A DNA stretch of 33,291 bases from JAQGMO01 sp050954505 (GCA_050954505.1 JBPBPY010000010.1:1-33291), one strand, 5' to 3'. Shown: positions 1 to 9,038, counted from the stretch's first letter. The notes: a model not told the origin generated them from the sequence alone. Numbers and translations: made by a program.

Positions 1-287
1 TTTTCCTGCAAAGGCTGGATTCAAGTTGGGACTTTCGCAGTTGACCTGCATCAGGCCAGAGCCCTGCAGGATGGGAGTAGGATGCACCAGGTACGCTGCA
101 CGGGTCATTGCACCAAGGACGCTGTAACGCGCGCCTTATTCCAGGCACAGCGCCTTCGCACGGCGAACGCGGGGCCGGCAGCGCCATCGTGGCGCGGTGC
201 TGGAACGTTGTACAAGAACCGCTGCGGCAGGATTTTATCACGCAGGCATAGTCAGGTTTTGCCTGGTCACAAGGAGCTTGCGAACCG
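1..287. other. Intergenic region upstream of ppc
   Basis: No convincing gene is visible on either strand. Short open frames here lack a ribosome binding site and resemble nothing known to me. The only clear signal is the AAGGAG ribosome binding site at about 271-276, a good distance before the ppc start codon. No strong sigma-70 promoter could be picked out by eye. The region probably holds the ppc promoter, and perhaps a divergent promoter for a gene left of the window. Confidence 0.5.
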
Positions 288-3200
288 ATGAGAACACAAG
301 AATCAGCCTTGCCTGTGGGCCGTACGCCAGCCAGGCGAGGCGCTGCAGATGCCACCGAAATCCCTTTGAAGGATGACATTCGCCTGCTCGGCCGCCTGCT
401 TGGCGATGTCCTGCGCCAGCAGGAGGGTGCGGCGGTCTTCGAGGTGGTCGAAGCCATTCGCCAGAAAGCCGTGCTGTTTCGCCGCGATGCCGACCACCAG
501 GCCGGCGCCGACCTTGACAGCCTGCTGAAAAAACTCTCGCGAGAACAAACCATTTCCGTCGTCAGGGCATTTTCCTATTTTTCCCACCTCGCCAACATCG
601 CCGAGGACCAGCACCACAACCGCCGCCGCCGCGCCGATCTGCTGGCCGGGTCGCTGCCGACCCAGGGCAGCATCGCCCATGCCCTGGCACAGCTCGGCGA
701 GGCCGGCGTACAGCCTGCCGCCATCCAGCAATTTTTCAGCCAAGCGCTGATATCGCCAGTCCTCACTGCCCATCCAACCGAAGTGCAGCGCAAGAGCATC
801 CTCGACGCCGAACACGAGATTGCGCGGCTGCTGGCCGAACGCGACCTGCCGCACACACCCAGGGAACTGGAGCAAAACGAGGCACTGCTGTTTGCCCAGG
901 TGACGACCTTGTGGCAAACCCGCATGCTGCGATATAACAAGTTGACGGTTGCCGACGAAATCGAGAATGCGCTGTCGTTCTACCGCATCACCTTCCTGCG
1001 CGAGCTGCCCGCGCTGTATGCCGACATCGAAGATGAACTGGCCATCCATGCGCAGCGCAAGGGGGTTACCGGCAGGCGCGGCGCAGCTGCCGCCCTCTCT
1101 GGTGGGTCGCCCCCTGCCCTGCCGGACTTCGTGCAGATGGGCAGCTGGATCGGTGGCGACCGCGATGGCAATCCGAATGTCAATGCCGGCACCATGCAGC
1201 ATGCACTGGCGCGGCAGTCCACCACCATCCTCGACTTCTATCTCAACGAAGTCCATGCACTGGGCGCCGAACTGTCGGTCTCCACGCTGCTGGTGCCGGT
1301 GAGCAAAGCGCTGCTGGCGCTGGCTGAACGATCGCCGGACGTCTCGTCACACCGCAACGACGAACCTTACCGGCGCGTGCTGATCGGCATCTATGCCAGG
1401 CTGGCCGCCACTGCCCGGGCACTGGGCGCCAGCAACATCCTGCGCAAGGAAGTTGGCGCCGCCGCCCCGTATGTTGAAGCCGGCGAGTTTGCTTCGGAAC
1501 TGCAGGTCGTGGTCGATTCGCTGCAGCAGAACTTCGGCGCGGCGCTGATCAAGCCGCGCCTGGCGCAGCTCGCGCGCGCCGCCGCCATCTTCGGGTTTCA
1601 TCTGGCCACGCTGGACATGCGCCAGAGCAGCGATGTGCACGAACGGGTGCTGACGCAACTGTTTGCCCGCGCCGGCGTCGTAGACGACTATGCCGCCCTG
1701 CCTGAACAGCGCAAGGTCGACCTGCTGCTGGCCGAACTGGCACGCCCGGCGCTGCTGCATTCGCCCTACCTCGACTACGACGATGAAACCAACAGCGAAC
1801 TGGCGGTTCTGCGCGCGGCTGCCGGAATTCGCCAGCGCTATGGAGAACGGGCTATTCGCAACTACATCATTTCGCACACCGAGGCAGTTTCCGATCTGCT
1901 GGAAGTGCTGGTGCTGCAAAAGGAAACCGGCTTGCTGCGCCAGCAATCGAAGGCCGCCCCGCAACCAGCTGCGCGCGGGACGGCAAGCGAAGACAGCACC
2001 AGCGCTGCCGGCAGCGCCGGCAACGCACACAGCCGCGGCGCCAGTGCGGAAACCGCCGCCCCCCACAGCAGCAAGGCTGGAGCCGCGCTGTTGCGCCACG
2101 AATTGATGGTCATCCCGCTGTTCGAAACCATTCCCGACCTGCGCCTGGCCGCCACCATCATGGAACAGTGGATGGCATTGCCCCTGGTGCGCAGCCTGAT
2201 CGCCCAGCAAGGTGCGCTGCAGGAGGTCATGCTCGGTTATTCTGACTCCAACAAGGATGGCGGTTTCCTGACTTCGAACTGGGAACTCTACAAGGCCGAA
2301 ACCGAACTGGTACGGATATTCGACCGCGCCGGCATCAAGCTGCGCCTGTTCCATGGCCGCGGCGGCACGGTGGGCCGTGGCGGCGGACCCAGCTACGAAG
2401 CCATCCGCGCCCAGCCGGCCGGCACCGTCAACGGCCAGATTCGCCTGACCGAACAGGGCGAAACCATTTCCTCGAAATTTGCCAATCCCGGCATTGGCCG
2501 GCGCAATCTCGAACTGATGGTTGCCGCCACGCTCGAAGCAAGCCTGGCACCGCCGCTGGGGGCCGGCAAGCCGGCCGAGGATCTGGCCGGGTTCGAAGCG
2601 GTAATGGATGAACTTTCGCAGCGCGCCTACCTGGCTTATCGCCACTTGGTCTATGAAACGCCGGGTTTCACCGACTATTTTTTTGCCGCCACGCCGATTG
2701 CCGAAATTGCCCAGCTCAACATCGGTTCGCGCCCGGCTTCGCGCAAGGCCAGCCAGCGCATCGAAGACCTGCGTGCCATCCCGTGGGGATTTTCATGGGG
2801 GCAGTGCCGCCTGCTGCTGCCAGGCTGGTACGGCTTCGGCAGTGCCGTCACTTCCTGGCTGGCCGAAGGTTCGGCCAGGGAAAAAGCGGCGCGCAAGGCG
2901 CAGCTGCGCCAGATGGCAAAACAATGGCCCTTCTTTGCCACCCTGCTCTCGAACATGGACATGGTGCTGTCGAAAACCGACCTGGCAGTGGCGTCGCGCT
3001 ATGCCGGCCTGGTCAAGGACCGCAAACTGCGCAGCACCATCTTCCAGCGCATCGTTGCCGAGCACGAGAGCACCTGCGCCTGCCTGACCCAGATCACCGG
3101 CGCACGCGAGCGGCTCGCGGGCGACCCGCTGCTGGCACGTTCGATCAAGAACCGCTTTGCCTATCTCGACCCCCTGAATCACCTGCAGGTCGAACTGATC

Positions 3201-3311
3201 AAGCGCAACCGGGCCCAGGCCAGCGCCGGCGCGGCCATTGATGAACGTGTCCACCGTGGCATTTATCTGTCGATCAATGGCGTGGCGGCCGGCCTGCGCA
3301 ATACCGGATGA
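288..3311 (+). CDS. ppc: Phosphoenolpyruvate carboxylase
   Basis: PEP carboxylase adds bicarbonate to phosphoenolpyruvate to give oxaloacetate, refilling the TCA cycle; it is a cytosolic enzyme. Family signatures are clear: HPTEVQRKS near residue 162 with the catalytic histidine, the glycine-rich GRGGTVGRGGGP loop near 690, and QGETISSKF shortly after it. The ATG at 288 has AAGGAG about 11 bases upstream. At 1007 residues it is longer than the roughly 880 of the E. coli enzyme. The extra length includes an N-terminal extension, a short Gly/Ala-rich insert near residue 265, and a low-complexity Ala/Ser/Gly insert of about 50 residues near 555-605, between the LLEVLVLQKETGLL stretch and the VIPLFET strand. 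The frame is intact. The next gene is convergent. Confidence 0.97.
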   Translation: MRTQESALPVGRTPARRGAADATEIPLKDDIRLLGRLLGDVLRQQEGAAVFEVVEAIRQKAVLFRRDADHQAGADLDSLLKKLSREQTISVVRAFSYFSHLANIAEDQHHNRRRRADLLAGSLPTQGSIAHALAQLGEAGVQPAAIQQFFSQALISPVLTAHPTEVQRKSILDAEHEIARLLAERDLPHTPRELEQNEALLFAQVTTLWQTRMLRYNKLTVADEIENALSFYRITFLRELPALYADIEDELAIHAQRKGVTGRRGAAAALSGGSPPALPDFVQMGSWIGGDRDGNPNVNAGTMQHALARQSTTILDFYLNEVHALGAELSVSTLLVPVSKALLALAERSPDVSSHRNDEPYRRVLIGIYARLAATARALGASNILRKEVGAAAPYVEAGEFASELQVVVDSLQQNFGAALIKPRLAQLARAAAIFGFHLATLDMRQSSDVHERVLTQLFARAGVVDDYAALPEQRKVDLLLAELARPALLHSPYLDYDDETNSELAVLRAAAGIRQRYGERAIRNYIISHTEAVSDLLEVLVLQKETGLLRQQSKAAPQPAARGTASEDSTSAAGSAGNAHSRGASAETAAPHSSKAGAALLRHELMVIPLFETIPDLRLAATIMEQWMALPLVRSLIAQQGALQEVMLGYSDSNKDGGFLTSNWELYKAETELVRIFDRAGIKLRLFHGRGGTVGRGGGPSYEAIRAQPAGTVNGQIRLTEQGETISSKFANPGIGRRNLELMVAATLEASLAPPLGAGKPAEDLAGFEAVMDELSQRAYLAYRHLVYETPGFTDYFFAATPIAEIAQLNIGSRPASRKASQRIEDLRAIPWGFSWGQCRLLLPGWYGFGSAVTSWLAEGSAREKAARKAQLRQMAKQWPFFATLLSNMDMVLSKTDLAVASRYAGLVKDRKLRSTIFQRIVAEHESTCACLTQITGARERLAGDPLLARSIKNRFAYLDPLNHLQVELIKRNRAQASAGAAIDERVHRGIYLSINGVAAGLRNTG

Positions 3312-3401
3312 CCAGGCCGGCCGGCATCGCTTGCATCAGGTCGACGGCCCCTGGCCGACAAGCTGCACCACGCGAGCCTTGCCGACTTGCGGCGCCGACG
3401 T

Positions 3402-3935
3402 CTACACCAGTTGCACGATGGTCTCGCCACGGCCACCGGACCACAGCGCCTTTCCGTTGGCGTCGAGGTGGGTCAGGTAAAGACGCAAGTCGAGTTCGTA
3501 TTGATGGTAATGCGGTTCCATGTAGGTGCACAGTTTGTAGAACGCCTTGTCGTGTTCCTTTTCCTTCAGGTGCGCGAGTTCGTGTACGGCAATCATGGTC
3601 AGGAATTCGATCGGCACGTTCTTGAACAGCGTGGCGACACTGATCTCGTGTTTGGCCTTGAGCTTGTTGCCCTGCACGCGCGAGATCGAGGTATGCAGGC
3701 CAAGTGCATGCTTGATAACATGGATCTTGCTGTCGAAGGCGACCTTGTTGATCTGGTCACCATTGCGGATGTGGGTATTTTTGAGTCCGGTGACGAACTG
3801 GTACAGGGCCTTGTCGGTGCGAATGTCATGGGCTGCACCGTAGCGCGTCTGCAATACCGTTCCAAGCCTGTCTTCTTCGATGAGTTTCTGCACCTGGGTG
3901 CGGATGGCCTCGGAATAACCCATCAGGTATTTCAT
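3402..3935 (-). CDS. YgjP-like (UPF/COG1451) zinc metallopeptidase
   Basis: This 177-residue protein carries the zinc-protease motif HELAH followed by a downstream EHDKAF histidine, the HExxH-x5-H arrangement seen in YgjP/WLM-like putative metallopeptidases. The two motif histidines and the later histidine would bind zinc and the glutamate would be catalytic. Substrate and role are unknown for most members. The ATG at 3935 is preferred because AAGGA lies 11 bases upstream; the frame can be extended to a TTG at 3965, which lacks such a site. No signal peptide or membrane segment is seen, so it is probably cytosolic. It is divergent from the DUF427 gene, with about 96 bases between them. Confidence 0.8.
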   Translation of the reverse strand: MKYLMGYSEAIRTQVQKLIEEDRLGTVLQTRYGAAHDIRTDKALYQFVTGLKNTHIRNGDQINKVAFDSKIHVIKHALGLHTSISRVQGNKLKAKHEISVATLFKNVPIEFLTMIAVHELAHLKEKEHDKAFYKLCTYMEPHYHQYELDLRLYLTHLDANGKALWSGGRGETIVQLV

Positions 3936-4031
3936 GACGACGACGATCCTTGGCAAATTGAACAAGCCGGCGACACGCCGGTCGATATGCTACTGTAATC
4001 GAGTTTTTTGCAGTCAATCGGGAGAACAGAC

Positions 4032-4319
4032 ATGCCAACAGCCAGATGGAATGGCCGCGTCATTGCGCAGGCTGCGCAAGAACGAATCAGTATCGTCGAA
4101 GGCAACACGTATTTTCCAGCCGACTGCGTCGCGATGGAATTTTTGCAGCCCAGTCAGACCCGCACAGTCTGCGCCTGGAAAGGCACGGCCAGTTACTACA
4201 ACGTCGTCGTCGAAGGCAAGGTCAATGCCGATGCAGCCTGGTATTATCCGCAGCCCAAGGAGGCGGCCAAGGAAATTGCCGGCTGTCTGGCATTCTGGCA
4301 CGGCGTGGAAACGAGCTGA
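4032..4319 (+). CDS. DUF427 domain protein
   Basis: A small 95-residue protein with the DUF427 pattern: a W-N-G start, a substrate-like core with CAWKGTASYYNV, and AWYYPQPKEAA near the end. DUF427 proteins are compact beta-barrel-like proteins of unknown biochemical role. The ATG at 4032 is chosen because GGGAGA lies about 8 bases upstream; a TTG at 4008 in the same frame has no such site. It faces the end of the algR-like gene convergently, with about 54 bases between the two stop codons and no obvious terminator. Confidence 0.8.
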   Translation: MPTARWNGRVIAQAAQERISIVEGNTYFPADCVAMEFLQPSQTRTVCAWKGTASYYNVVVEGKVNADAAWYYPQPKEAAKEIAGCLAFWHGVETS

Positions 4320-4373
4320 ACAAACCGCATCCTGCATCCCGCCTGCAGCCGCGCAGCCGCGATGACGCAGGTC

Positions 4374-5180
4374 CTATCGCACCAGTGCCTTGACCGTCGG
4401 CCACTGCCGGCGCGAGATCGGCAGGCGCTCGGTGACATTGCGGAGCACCAGTTGCCAGGGTTCCTGCGTCTTGTCGCCCTCGTTTTCCGCATCGATGCTG
4501 CCACCGCCGCGCTCGACGCCGGCAATGGCGACCCGGGCAGCCAAGGCATTGCGATGCACACGCACGAACAGGTCGGTGAATTCCTCTTCGATGGAGCTCA
4601 GTGATTCCTCGATCAGGTACTCGCGCGAGGCCGTGCGCAGCGTGACATACTTCAATTCCGCTTTGAGATAAATGATATCGGTCACCGGCACCAGCAAGGT
4701 TCGGTCGCGTTCATGCACGGAGAAATGCCGGCGCCTGCTTGCCGGCGGCAGCGCAGCGACATTGGCGCTGGCCAGGTTTTCAAGCGGCGCACGCAAGGCA
4801 CAGACGCGGCGAATGGCCAGTTCCAGCCGTTCGGCACGCACCGGCTTGAGCAGGTAGTCGAAGGCCTGGACCTCGAACGCACGCAAGGCGTGCTCTTCAA
4901 AGGCGCTGATGAAAATGATGGCAGGCGTCCAGGAACCGTCCTGCTCTGCGGCAGCGCGCGCCAGGGCGCTGGCCAGATCGAGACCGTTCAAGCCCGGCAT
5001 TTGCACATCCATCAGAACGATGTCGGGGCGCAGGCGCGTAATGCCCTCCATGGCGGCCTGGGCATGGCTGGCTTCACCACCCAGCTCATGGGGACATGAC
5101 AAGGCGATATCGCAGAGCAGCATCTTCAGTCGTGCGCGCGCAGGCGCTTCGTCGTCGACCATGAACAGGCGGGGAATCAT
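4374..5180 (-). CDS. algR: AlgR/LytR-type response regulator (REC-LytTR)
   Basis: A 268-residue two-component response regulator. The receiver domain (about 1-125) shows the acidic pair in VDDEAPARAR, the phosphoacceptor Asp in VLMDVQMPG and the Lys in LLKPV. The C-terminal half (about 160-260) is a LytTR DNA-binding domain with a typical DIIYLKAELKYVTLRT strand and VHRNALA. It would bind promoter repeats when phosphorylated by the kinase encoded upstream. The ATG at 5180 has GAGGA five bases upstream; a GTG at 5192 is less likely. The symbol rests on family and on the conserved argH/algZ-algR neighbourhood known from Pseudomonas; the regulon cannot be read from here. Confidence 0.88.
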   Translation of the reverse strand: MIPRLFMVDDEAPARARLKMLLCDIALSCPHELGGEASHAQAAMEGITRLRPDIVLMDVQMPGLNGLDLASALARAAAEQDGSWTPAIIFISAFEEHALRAFEVQAFDYLLKPVRAERLELAIRRVCALRAPLENLASANVAALPPASRRRHFSVHERDRTLLVPVTDIIYLKAELKYVTLRTASREYLIEESLSSIEEEFTDLFVRVHRNALAARVAIAGVERGGGSIDAENEGDKTQEPWQLVLRNVTERLPISRRQWPTVKALVR

Positions 5181-5221
5181 CGGCGTCCTCACAGCGTTGC
5201 TTTTTAAGGCAGCAGGTTTAC

Positions 5222-5590
5222 GGTTTCAGTGTCACAGCCATGGCTTCACGGCTTCGGTTTCACAGCTCCGCTTTCACGGCGTCGTTTTCTCGGCTTCGGT
5301 TTTACAGCTCCGCTTTCACAACTTGTCTATCACGGCTTCGGTTTCACGGCTTTCGTTTTACAACGCTCTTCCACCGCTTTGTTTCACCAACTTCGCCAGC
5401 CAGGCTTCGTTTCAAAACTTCAATTTTCAACGATTTGTTTTCAACGTTCCGGCTTCACAGGGTCACCTCACAGCGTCACCTCACAGCGTCACCTCCACAG
5501 CGTCCCCTTCACAGCGTCAGGTGCGCAGCGTCAGATTCTCGGCACCAGATTCACGGCACAACTGCCAAGGCGTCACTGCAGCATCACTGT
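5222..5590. repeat. Degenerate 13-15 bp tandem repeat array between algZ and algR
   Basis: About 25 imperfect copies of a 13-15 bp unit fill almost the whole gap between the kinase stop and the regulator start. On the plus strand the left part resembles cttcggtttcacggc and the right part cgtcacctcacag; the shared element is TTCACRG or CTCACAG. All plus-strand frames are open because the unit lacks stop codons, giving a meaningless Phe/Ser/Arg-rich translation. The two-component genes are transcribed through it on the minus strand, so it would be a long repetitive untranslated spacer in their mRNA, or a separator with its own promoter for the regulator. Confidence 0.8.
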
Positions 5591-5596
5591 CCCACC

Positions 5597-6715
5597 CTAA
5601 CCTTTGGTATAGGGAATACGCAGGCGGACTTCGAAATGTCCCGCCACCACGGCCGTACTCAAGCTTGCCTCGACATCGAAGAGCAACAGCAGCCGTTCAC
5701 GAATGTTCGCCAGCGCCATGTGGTTGCCGCCCGAGCTCGCGCCCACATGGTAAGGGTTGACGAGCGTGATTTCAATACGTTCCATGACACGGGCCACCCG
5801 AATCATTACTTTCACCGGCACATTGACTGGCTCGACCCCGTGATGGACGGCGTTTTCGACCAGGGGCTGCAGCAACAGGGAGGGAATGCGTGCCCGCGCC
5901 AGCACCTCTTCACTGAGGTTGACCAGTTCCCATTCCACCTGCAGGCGCTGGCCCAGGCGCAGCTGCTCCATCGCCAGGTACTGCCGGCAAAGGTGGATTT
6001 CCTGCTCCAGGCTGCCCATGTCGCGGGCGTCGCGCAGCAGCACGCGAAACAGGTCGCACAGATCCTCCAGCGCGCGCTCGGCCTGGCGTGGCTCGCTGCG
6101 GATGAGCGACAAGACTGCATTGAGGCTGTTGAACAGGAAGTGTGGGCGAATGCGCGCTTGCAGCGCCGCCAGCCGGGCTTGCGCCAGCGCGGGGGAAAAC
6201 GCGCGCTGGCGCAACTCGAAATAGTGCTGCAGCACCGCGGCCCCCAATGCAGCGCCCAGCACGCCCTGCGCCAGGCTCCAGCCGGAATAGCGCGACAGGA
6301 AAGGCTCGTAAGCACGAAGAAGGAGGATCAGTGCCGCCGTCAGCAAGAGCGGAATCGCTGCGCAAAGCATGCGCTGCATTACCGGTGCCAGGCAGGACAG
6401 TGGCCGGCGCAGGGTGCACAGCGCCAGCAGCGAACTCAGGGTGGCCAGTTCGAGCAGGAACGAGGATTCCAGAAACAGGCTCACGCCGGCCCACAGGCTT
6501 TCACTGCGCAGCAAGGTGGCTGCCAGCGCGGCGCCATTGACCGCCATGAGCGTGCGCACCACCACGCCCAGATTGCAGCAATCAGGAATGACGGTCTCTT
6601 GCGCGCGCAAGCGGCGTTGATGCGTTTCCTGGCTGTCCTGCCTGCCTTCGTGCAGCGCCGGGCTTGCCGTGGCTGGCGATGCGGAACCCTCCACGGGAGT
6701 AGGAATGTCGGGCAT
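5597..6715 (-). CDS. algZ: AlgZ/LytS-type sensor histidine kinase
   Basis: A membrane histidine kinase of the His_kinase (PF06580) class. Four or so hydrophobic segments occupy roughly residues 45-155. The phosphoacceptor region is RPHFLFNSLNAVLSLI, the N box is LLQPLVENAVHHG, and a reduced glycine box is GNHMALANIRERL. This class phosphorylates LytTR regulators, and the AlgR-like gene is next downstream. The ATG at 6715 has AAGG eight bases upstream; an in-frame ATG at 6751 lacks a good site and would add 12 residues. It is divergent from argH, as in Pseudomonas. The unusual point is the ~400 bp repetitive gap before its partner gene. Confidence 0.88.
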   Translation of the reverse strand: MPDIPTPVEGSASPATASPALHEGRQDSQETHQRRLRAQETVIPDCCNLGVVVRTLMAVNGAALAATLLRSESLWAGVSLFLESSFLLELATLSSLLALCTLRRPLSCLAPVMQRMLCAAIPLLLTAALILLLRAYEPFLSRYSGWSLAQGVLGAALGAAVLQHYFELRQRAFSPALAQARLAALQARIRPHFLFNSLNAVLSLIRSEPRQAERALEDLCDLFRVLLRDARDMGSLEQEIHLCRQYLAMEQLRLGQRLQVEWELVNLSEEVLARARIPSLLLQPLVENAVHHGVEPVNVPVKVMIRVARVMERIEITLVNPYHVGASSGGNHMALANIRERLLLLFDVEASLSTAVVAGHFEVRLRIPYTKG

Positions 6716-6909
6716 GAAGACGACCTTGCGCAAGGGTGGACTCTGGTGCATCTGGCAGCGAACGCGGCGGCGTCGCAGCCTGCACGACGATTATGCCAGC
6801 AGCGGCGCGCGCCTGGCAGCCGGATCATGCAGGGATTGGACACGACTGGCCGCGCGCAAGTCCTGTGCCAGTCCAAGGCAAGGCCGGTACGGCTGCTGTT
6901 GCCATAACT

Positions 6910-6915
6910 TATAAT
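6910..6915 (+). promoter_or_regulatory. Putative -10 element for argH
   Basis: A perfect TATAAT sits 25-30 bases before the argH start codon, within a short AT-rich patch in otherwise GC-rich DNA. No good -35 hexamer is found at the usual distance, so the assignment is tentative. Confidence 0.4.
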
Positions 6916-6939
6916 CACGCAATTCAATGAAAGCCAACC

Positions 6940-8334
6940 ATGACAGATCAATTTTCCAAAAAGGGCGAGGCCTGGTCGGCCCGCTTTTCCGAACCGGTTT
7001 CCGACCTGGTCAAACGCTACACCGCTTCGGTGTTTTTCGACAAGCGCCTGGCGCAGGTCGACATCCAGGGCTCGCTTGCCCATGCCGAAATGCTGGCCGG
7101 GCAAGGCATCATCAGCCAGGCCGACCGCAGCGAGATCGAACGCGGCATGGCGCAGATCAAGGCCGAAATCGAGGCCGGCGACTTCACCTGGCAGCTCGAC
7201 CTGGAAGATGTCCACCTGAACATTGAAAAGCGCCTGACTGAACTGGTCGGCGACGCCGGCAAGCGCCTGCATACCGGACGTTCGCGCAACGACCAGGTGG
7301 CAACCGATATCCGCCTCTACCTGCGTGGCGCCATCGACGACATTCTCGCCCTGCTGCGCGAGCTGCGCCTGGCCCTGGTCGATCTGGCGGAACTGCATGC
7401 CGGCACCATCCTGCCCGGCTTCACCCACATGCAGGTTGCCCAGCCAGTGACCTTTGGCCACCACATGCTGGCGTATGTGGAAATGTTCGGCCGCGATGCC
7501 GAACGGCTGGCCGATTGCCGCAAGCGCGTCAATCGACTGCCGCTGGGCGCCGCCGCCCTGGCAGGCACCACCTTCCCGATCGACCGCCAGCGCGTGGCAT
7601 TCACCCTCGGTTTCGACGACGTTTGCCACAACTCGCTCGACGCTGTCTCGGACCGCGACTTTGCCATCGAATTCTGCGCCGCGGCGGCGCTGATCATGAC
7701 GCATGTTTCGCGCATGTCGGAAGAACTGGTGATCTGGATGAGTCCACGCGTGGGCTTCATCGACCTGGCCGACCGTTTTTGCACCGGCTCGTCGATCATG
7801 CCGCAAAAGAAAAATCCCGATGTGCCGGAACTGGCACGCGGCAAGACCGGACGGGTGAATGGCCACCTGGTGGCACTGCTGACCTTGATGAAAGGCCAGC
7901 CGCTGGCCTACAACAAGGATAACCAGGAAGACAAGGAACCATTGTTCGATACCGTCGACACCGTCACCGACACCCTGCGCATCTTTGCCGACATGGCGCG
8001 CGGCATCACGGTCAAGCCCGATGCCATGCGTGCGGCCGCCTTGCAGGGCTATGCCACCGCGACCGACCTGGCCGACTACCTGGTCAAGAAAGGGTTGCCG
8101 TTTCGCGATGCCCATGAAGCAGTGGCCCACGCAGTGCGCATCTGCGTCGACCGGGGCTGTGATCTGTCGGACATGAGCCTGGCAGAAATGCAGACATTTT
8201 CACCACTCGTCGAACAGGATATCTTCGATGTCCTGACGCTGGAAGGGTCGGTTGCGGCGCGCAATCATGTCGGCGGCACGGCACCGGCACAAGTGCGTCT
8301 GGCAATTGCCCGCCTGCGTTCGCTGCTGCAGTAA
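6940..8334 (+). CDS. argH: Argininosuccinate lyase
   Basis: Cleaves argininosuccinate to arginine and fumarate, the last step of arginine synthesis, in the cytosol as a tetramer. The 464-residue length is standard. The fumarase/aspartase superfamily signature GSSIMPQKKNPD is present near residue 285 with the catalytic serine, and HTGRSRNDQVATD near 110 binds substrate. The ATG at 6940 gives the usual N-terminus (MTDQFSKKGEAWSARF). The upstream ribosome binding site is weak (GAAAG). A consensus -10 box lies just upstream. It is divergent from the algZ-like kinase. Confidence 0.97.
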   Translation: MTDQFSKKGEAWSARFSEPVSDLVKRYTASVFFDKRLAQVDIQGSLAHAEMLAGQGIISQADRSEIERGMAQIKAEIEAGDFTWQLDLEDVHLNIEKRLTELVGDAGKRLHTGRSRNDQVATDIRLYLRGAIDDILALLRELRLALVDLAELHAGTILPGFTHMQVAQPVTFGHHMLAYVEMFGRDAERLADCRKRVNRLPLGAAALAGTTFPIDRQRVAFTLGFDDVCHNSLDAVSDRDFAIEFCAAAALIMTHVSRMSEELVIWMSPRVGFIDLADRFCTGSSIMPQKKNPDVPELARGKTGRVNGHLVALLTLMKGQPLAYNKDNQEDKEPLFDTVDTVTDTLRIFADMARGITVKPDAMRAAALQGYATATDLADYLVKKGLPFRDAHEAVAHAVRICVDRGCDLSDMSLAEMQTFSPLVEQDIFDVLTLEGSVAARNHVGGTAPAQVRLAIARLRSLLQ

Positions 8335-8533
8335 GCATGCCCCTGTCGGAACGCGGGATTGGGGACCCAGGGGCTGGAAGGAAGCGCGCCGGAACAGCCA
8401 GCGCGCGTTGTGCGATATCAATAAACTAACATTTCCTGCTGGTCAGAGGCGGCCGACTCGGCATATAAAGTGGCATGACTGAGACAGACGACGGCCGTGG
8501 GTCTTCGATGCCTCAGCGACAAGGGAGATGAAA

Positions 8534-8779
8534 ATGGAATTACTCTGGTTTATTTTGATTGGCTTGATCGCCGGCTGGCTTGCCGGCATGCTGGTCAAGG
8601 GCGGCGGGTTCGGCATTATCGGTGACATGGTCGTCGGTATCCTTGGTGCGCTGCTGGGTGGCTTCCTGTTTGGCCAGCTGGGTATTTCTGCCGGCGGCGG
8701 CATGCTGGGCAGCATCGTGGTGGCAACCATTGGCGCCATCATCCTGATTTTCATCCTGCGCCTGATCAAACGCGCCTGA
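8534..8779 (+). CDS. GlsB/YeaQ/YmgE family small membrane protein
   Basis: An 81-residue, very hydrophobic, glycine-rich protein with three membrane segments, matching the transglycosylase-associated/GlsB/YeaQ/YmgE family. Segment one is around WFILIGLIAGWLAGML, the second contains DMVVGILGALLGGFLFG, and the third SIVVATIGAIILIFILRL, followed by a basic end. Members are often induced by envelope or general stress, but their function is not settled. The ATG at 8534 is preferred over 8528 because GGGAG ends at 8527, giving a six-base spacer. A TATAAA at 8464-8469 could be its -10 box. A strong terminator follows. Confidence 0.88.
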   Translation: MELLWFILIGLIAGWLAGMLVKGGGFGIIGDMVVGILGALLGGFLFGQLGISAGGGMLGSIVVATIGAIILIFILRLIKRA

Positions 8780-8820
8780 CGCCCGCAACAGCCGGCGGAA
8801 CGCCAGCTGCCGCACATCGA

Positions 8821-8862
8821 AAACGCTCTGTCCCCTATCTGGTGACAGAGCGTTTTTTTTAA
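8821..8862 (+). terminator. Rho-independent terminator after the GlsB-like gene
   Basis: A 13-bp perfect stem (8821-8833 with 8845-8857, core acgctctgtc) with an 11-base loop is followed by a run of Ts to 8862. It lies about 40 bases after the stop codon of the small membrane protein gene and isolates it from the next region. Confidence 0.93.
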
Positions 8863-9010
8863 CCTGTCTCAAAATGCCTGCCAGCAGCGGCAAACCGTGC
8901 CGGCGTTTGCTGCCAGGCCCAGACTTGGAACTGGAGCGGGAACGGGACCGAAGCCATGCCGATCCTCGCGCAAGACACATCGATGTCGCCGCGCCCACCG
9001 ATCTTTTGAT

Positions 9011-9038
9011 GGAACTGTTTGTGTTGTAAATCCACTAA
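9011..9038 (+). promoter_or_regulatory. hrp-box-like promoter (HrpL sigma factor type)
   Basis: GGAACT at 9011-9016, a 15-base spacer, and CCACTAA at 9032-9038 match the known HrpL-dependent hrp box GGAACC/T-N15-16-CCACNNA. The element ends 41 bases before an ATG (9080) with an AGGA site five bases upstream. Some Herbaspirillum strains have type III secretion clusters with HrpL-like control, which makes this plausible. No secretion genes are in this window. By rough count such a match would arise by chance well under once in a window of this size. Confidence 0.6.

Noticed and set aside
3312..3401. Possible terminator between the convergent ppc and metallopeptidase genes
   Set aside because: Only imperfect GC stems without T runs were found.
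5222..5590. Possible CRISPR array
   Set aside because: Units are 13-15 bp, degenerate and directly adjacent, without unique spacers and without cas genes.
5240..6907. 555-codon plus-strand open frame through the repeat array and the kinase gene
   Set aside because: It is open only because the repeat unit lacks stop codons; the remainder is antisense to the kinase.
6481..8130. Long minus-strand open frame opposite argH
   Set aside because: argH is certain; the opposite frame lacks a start site signal and resembles nothing.
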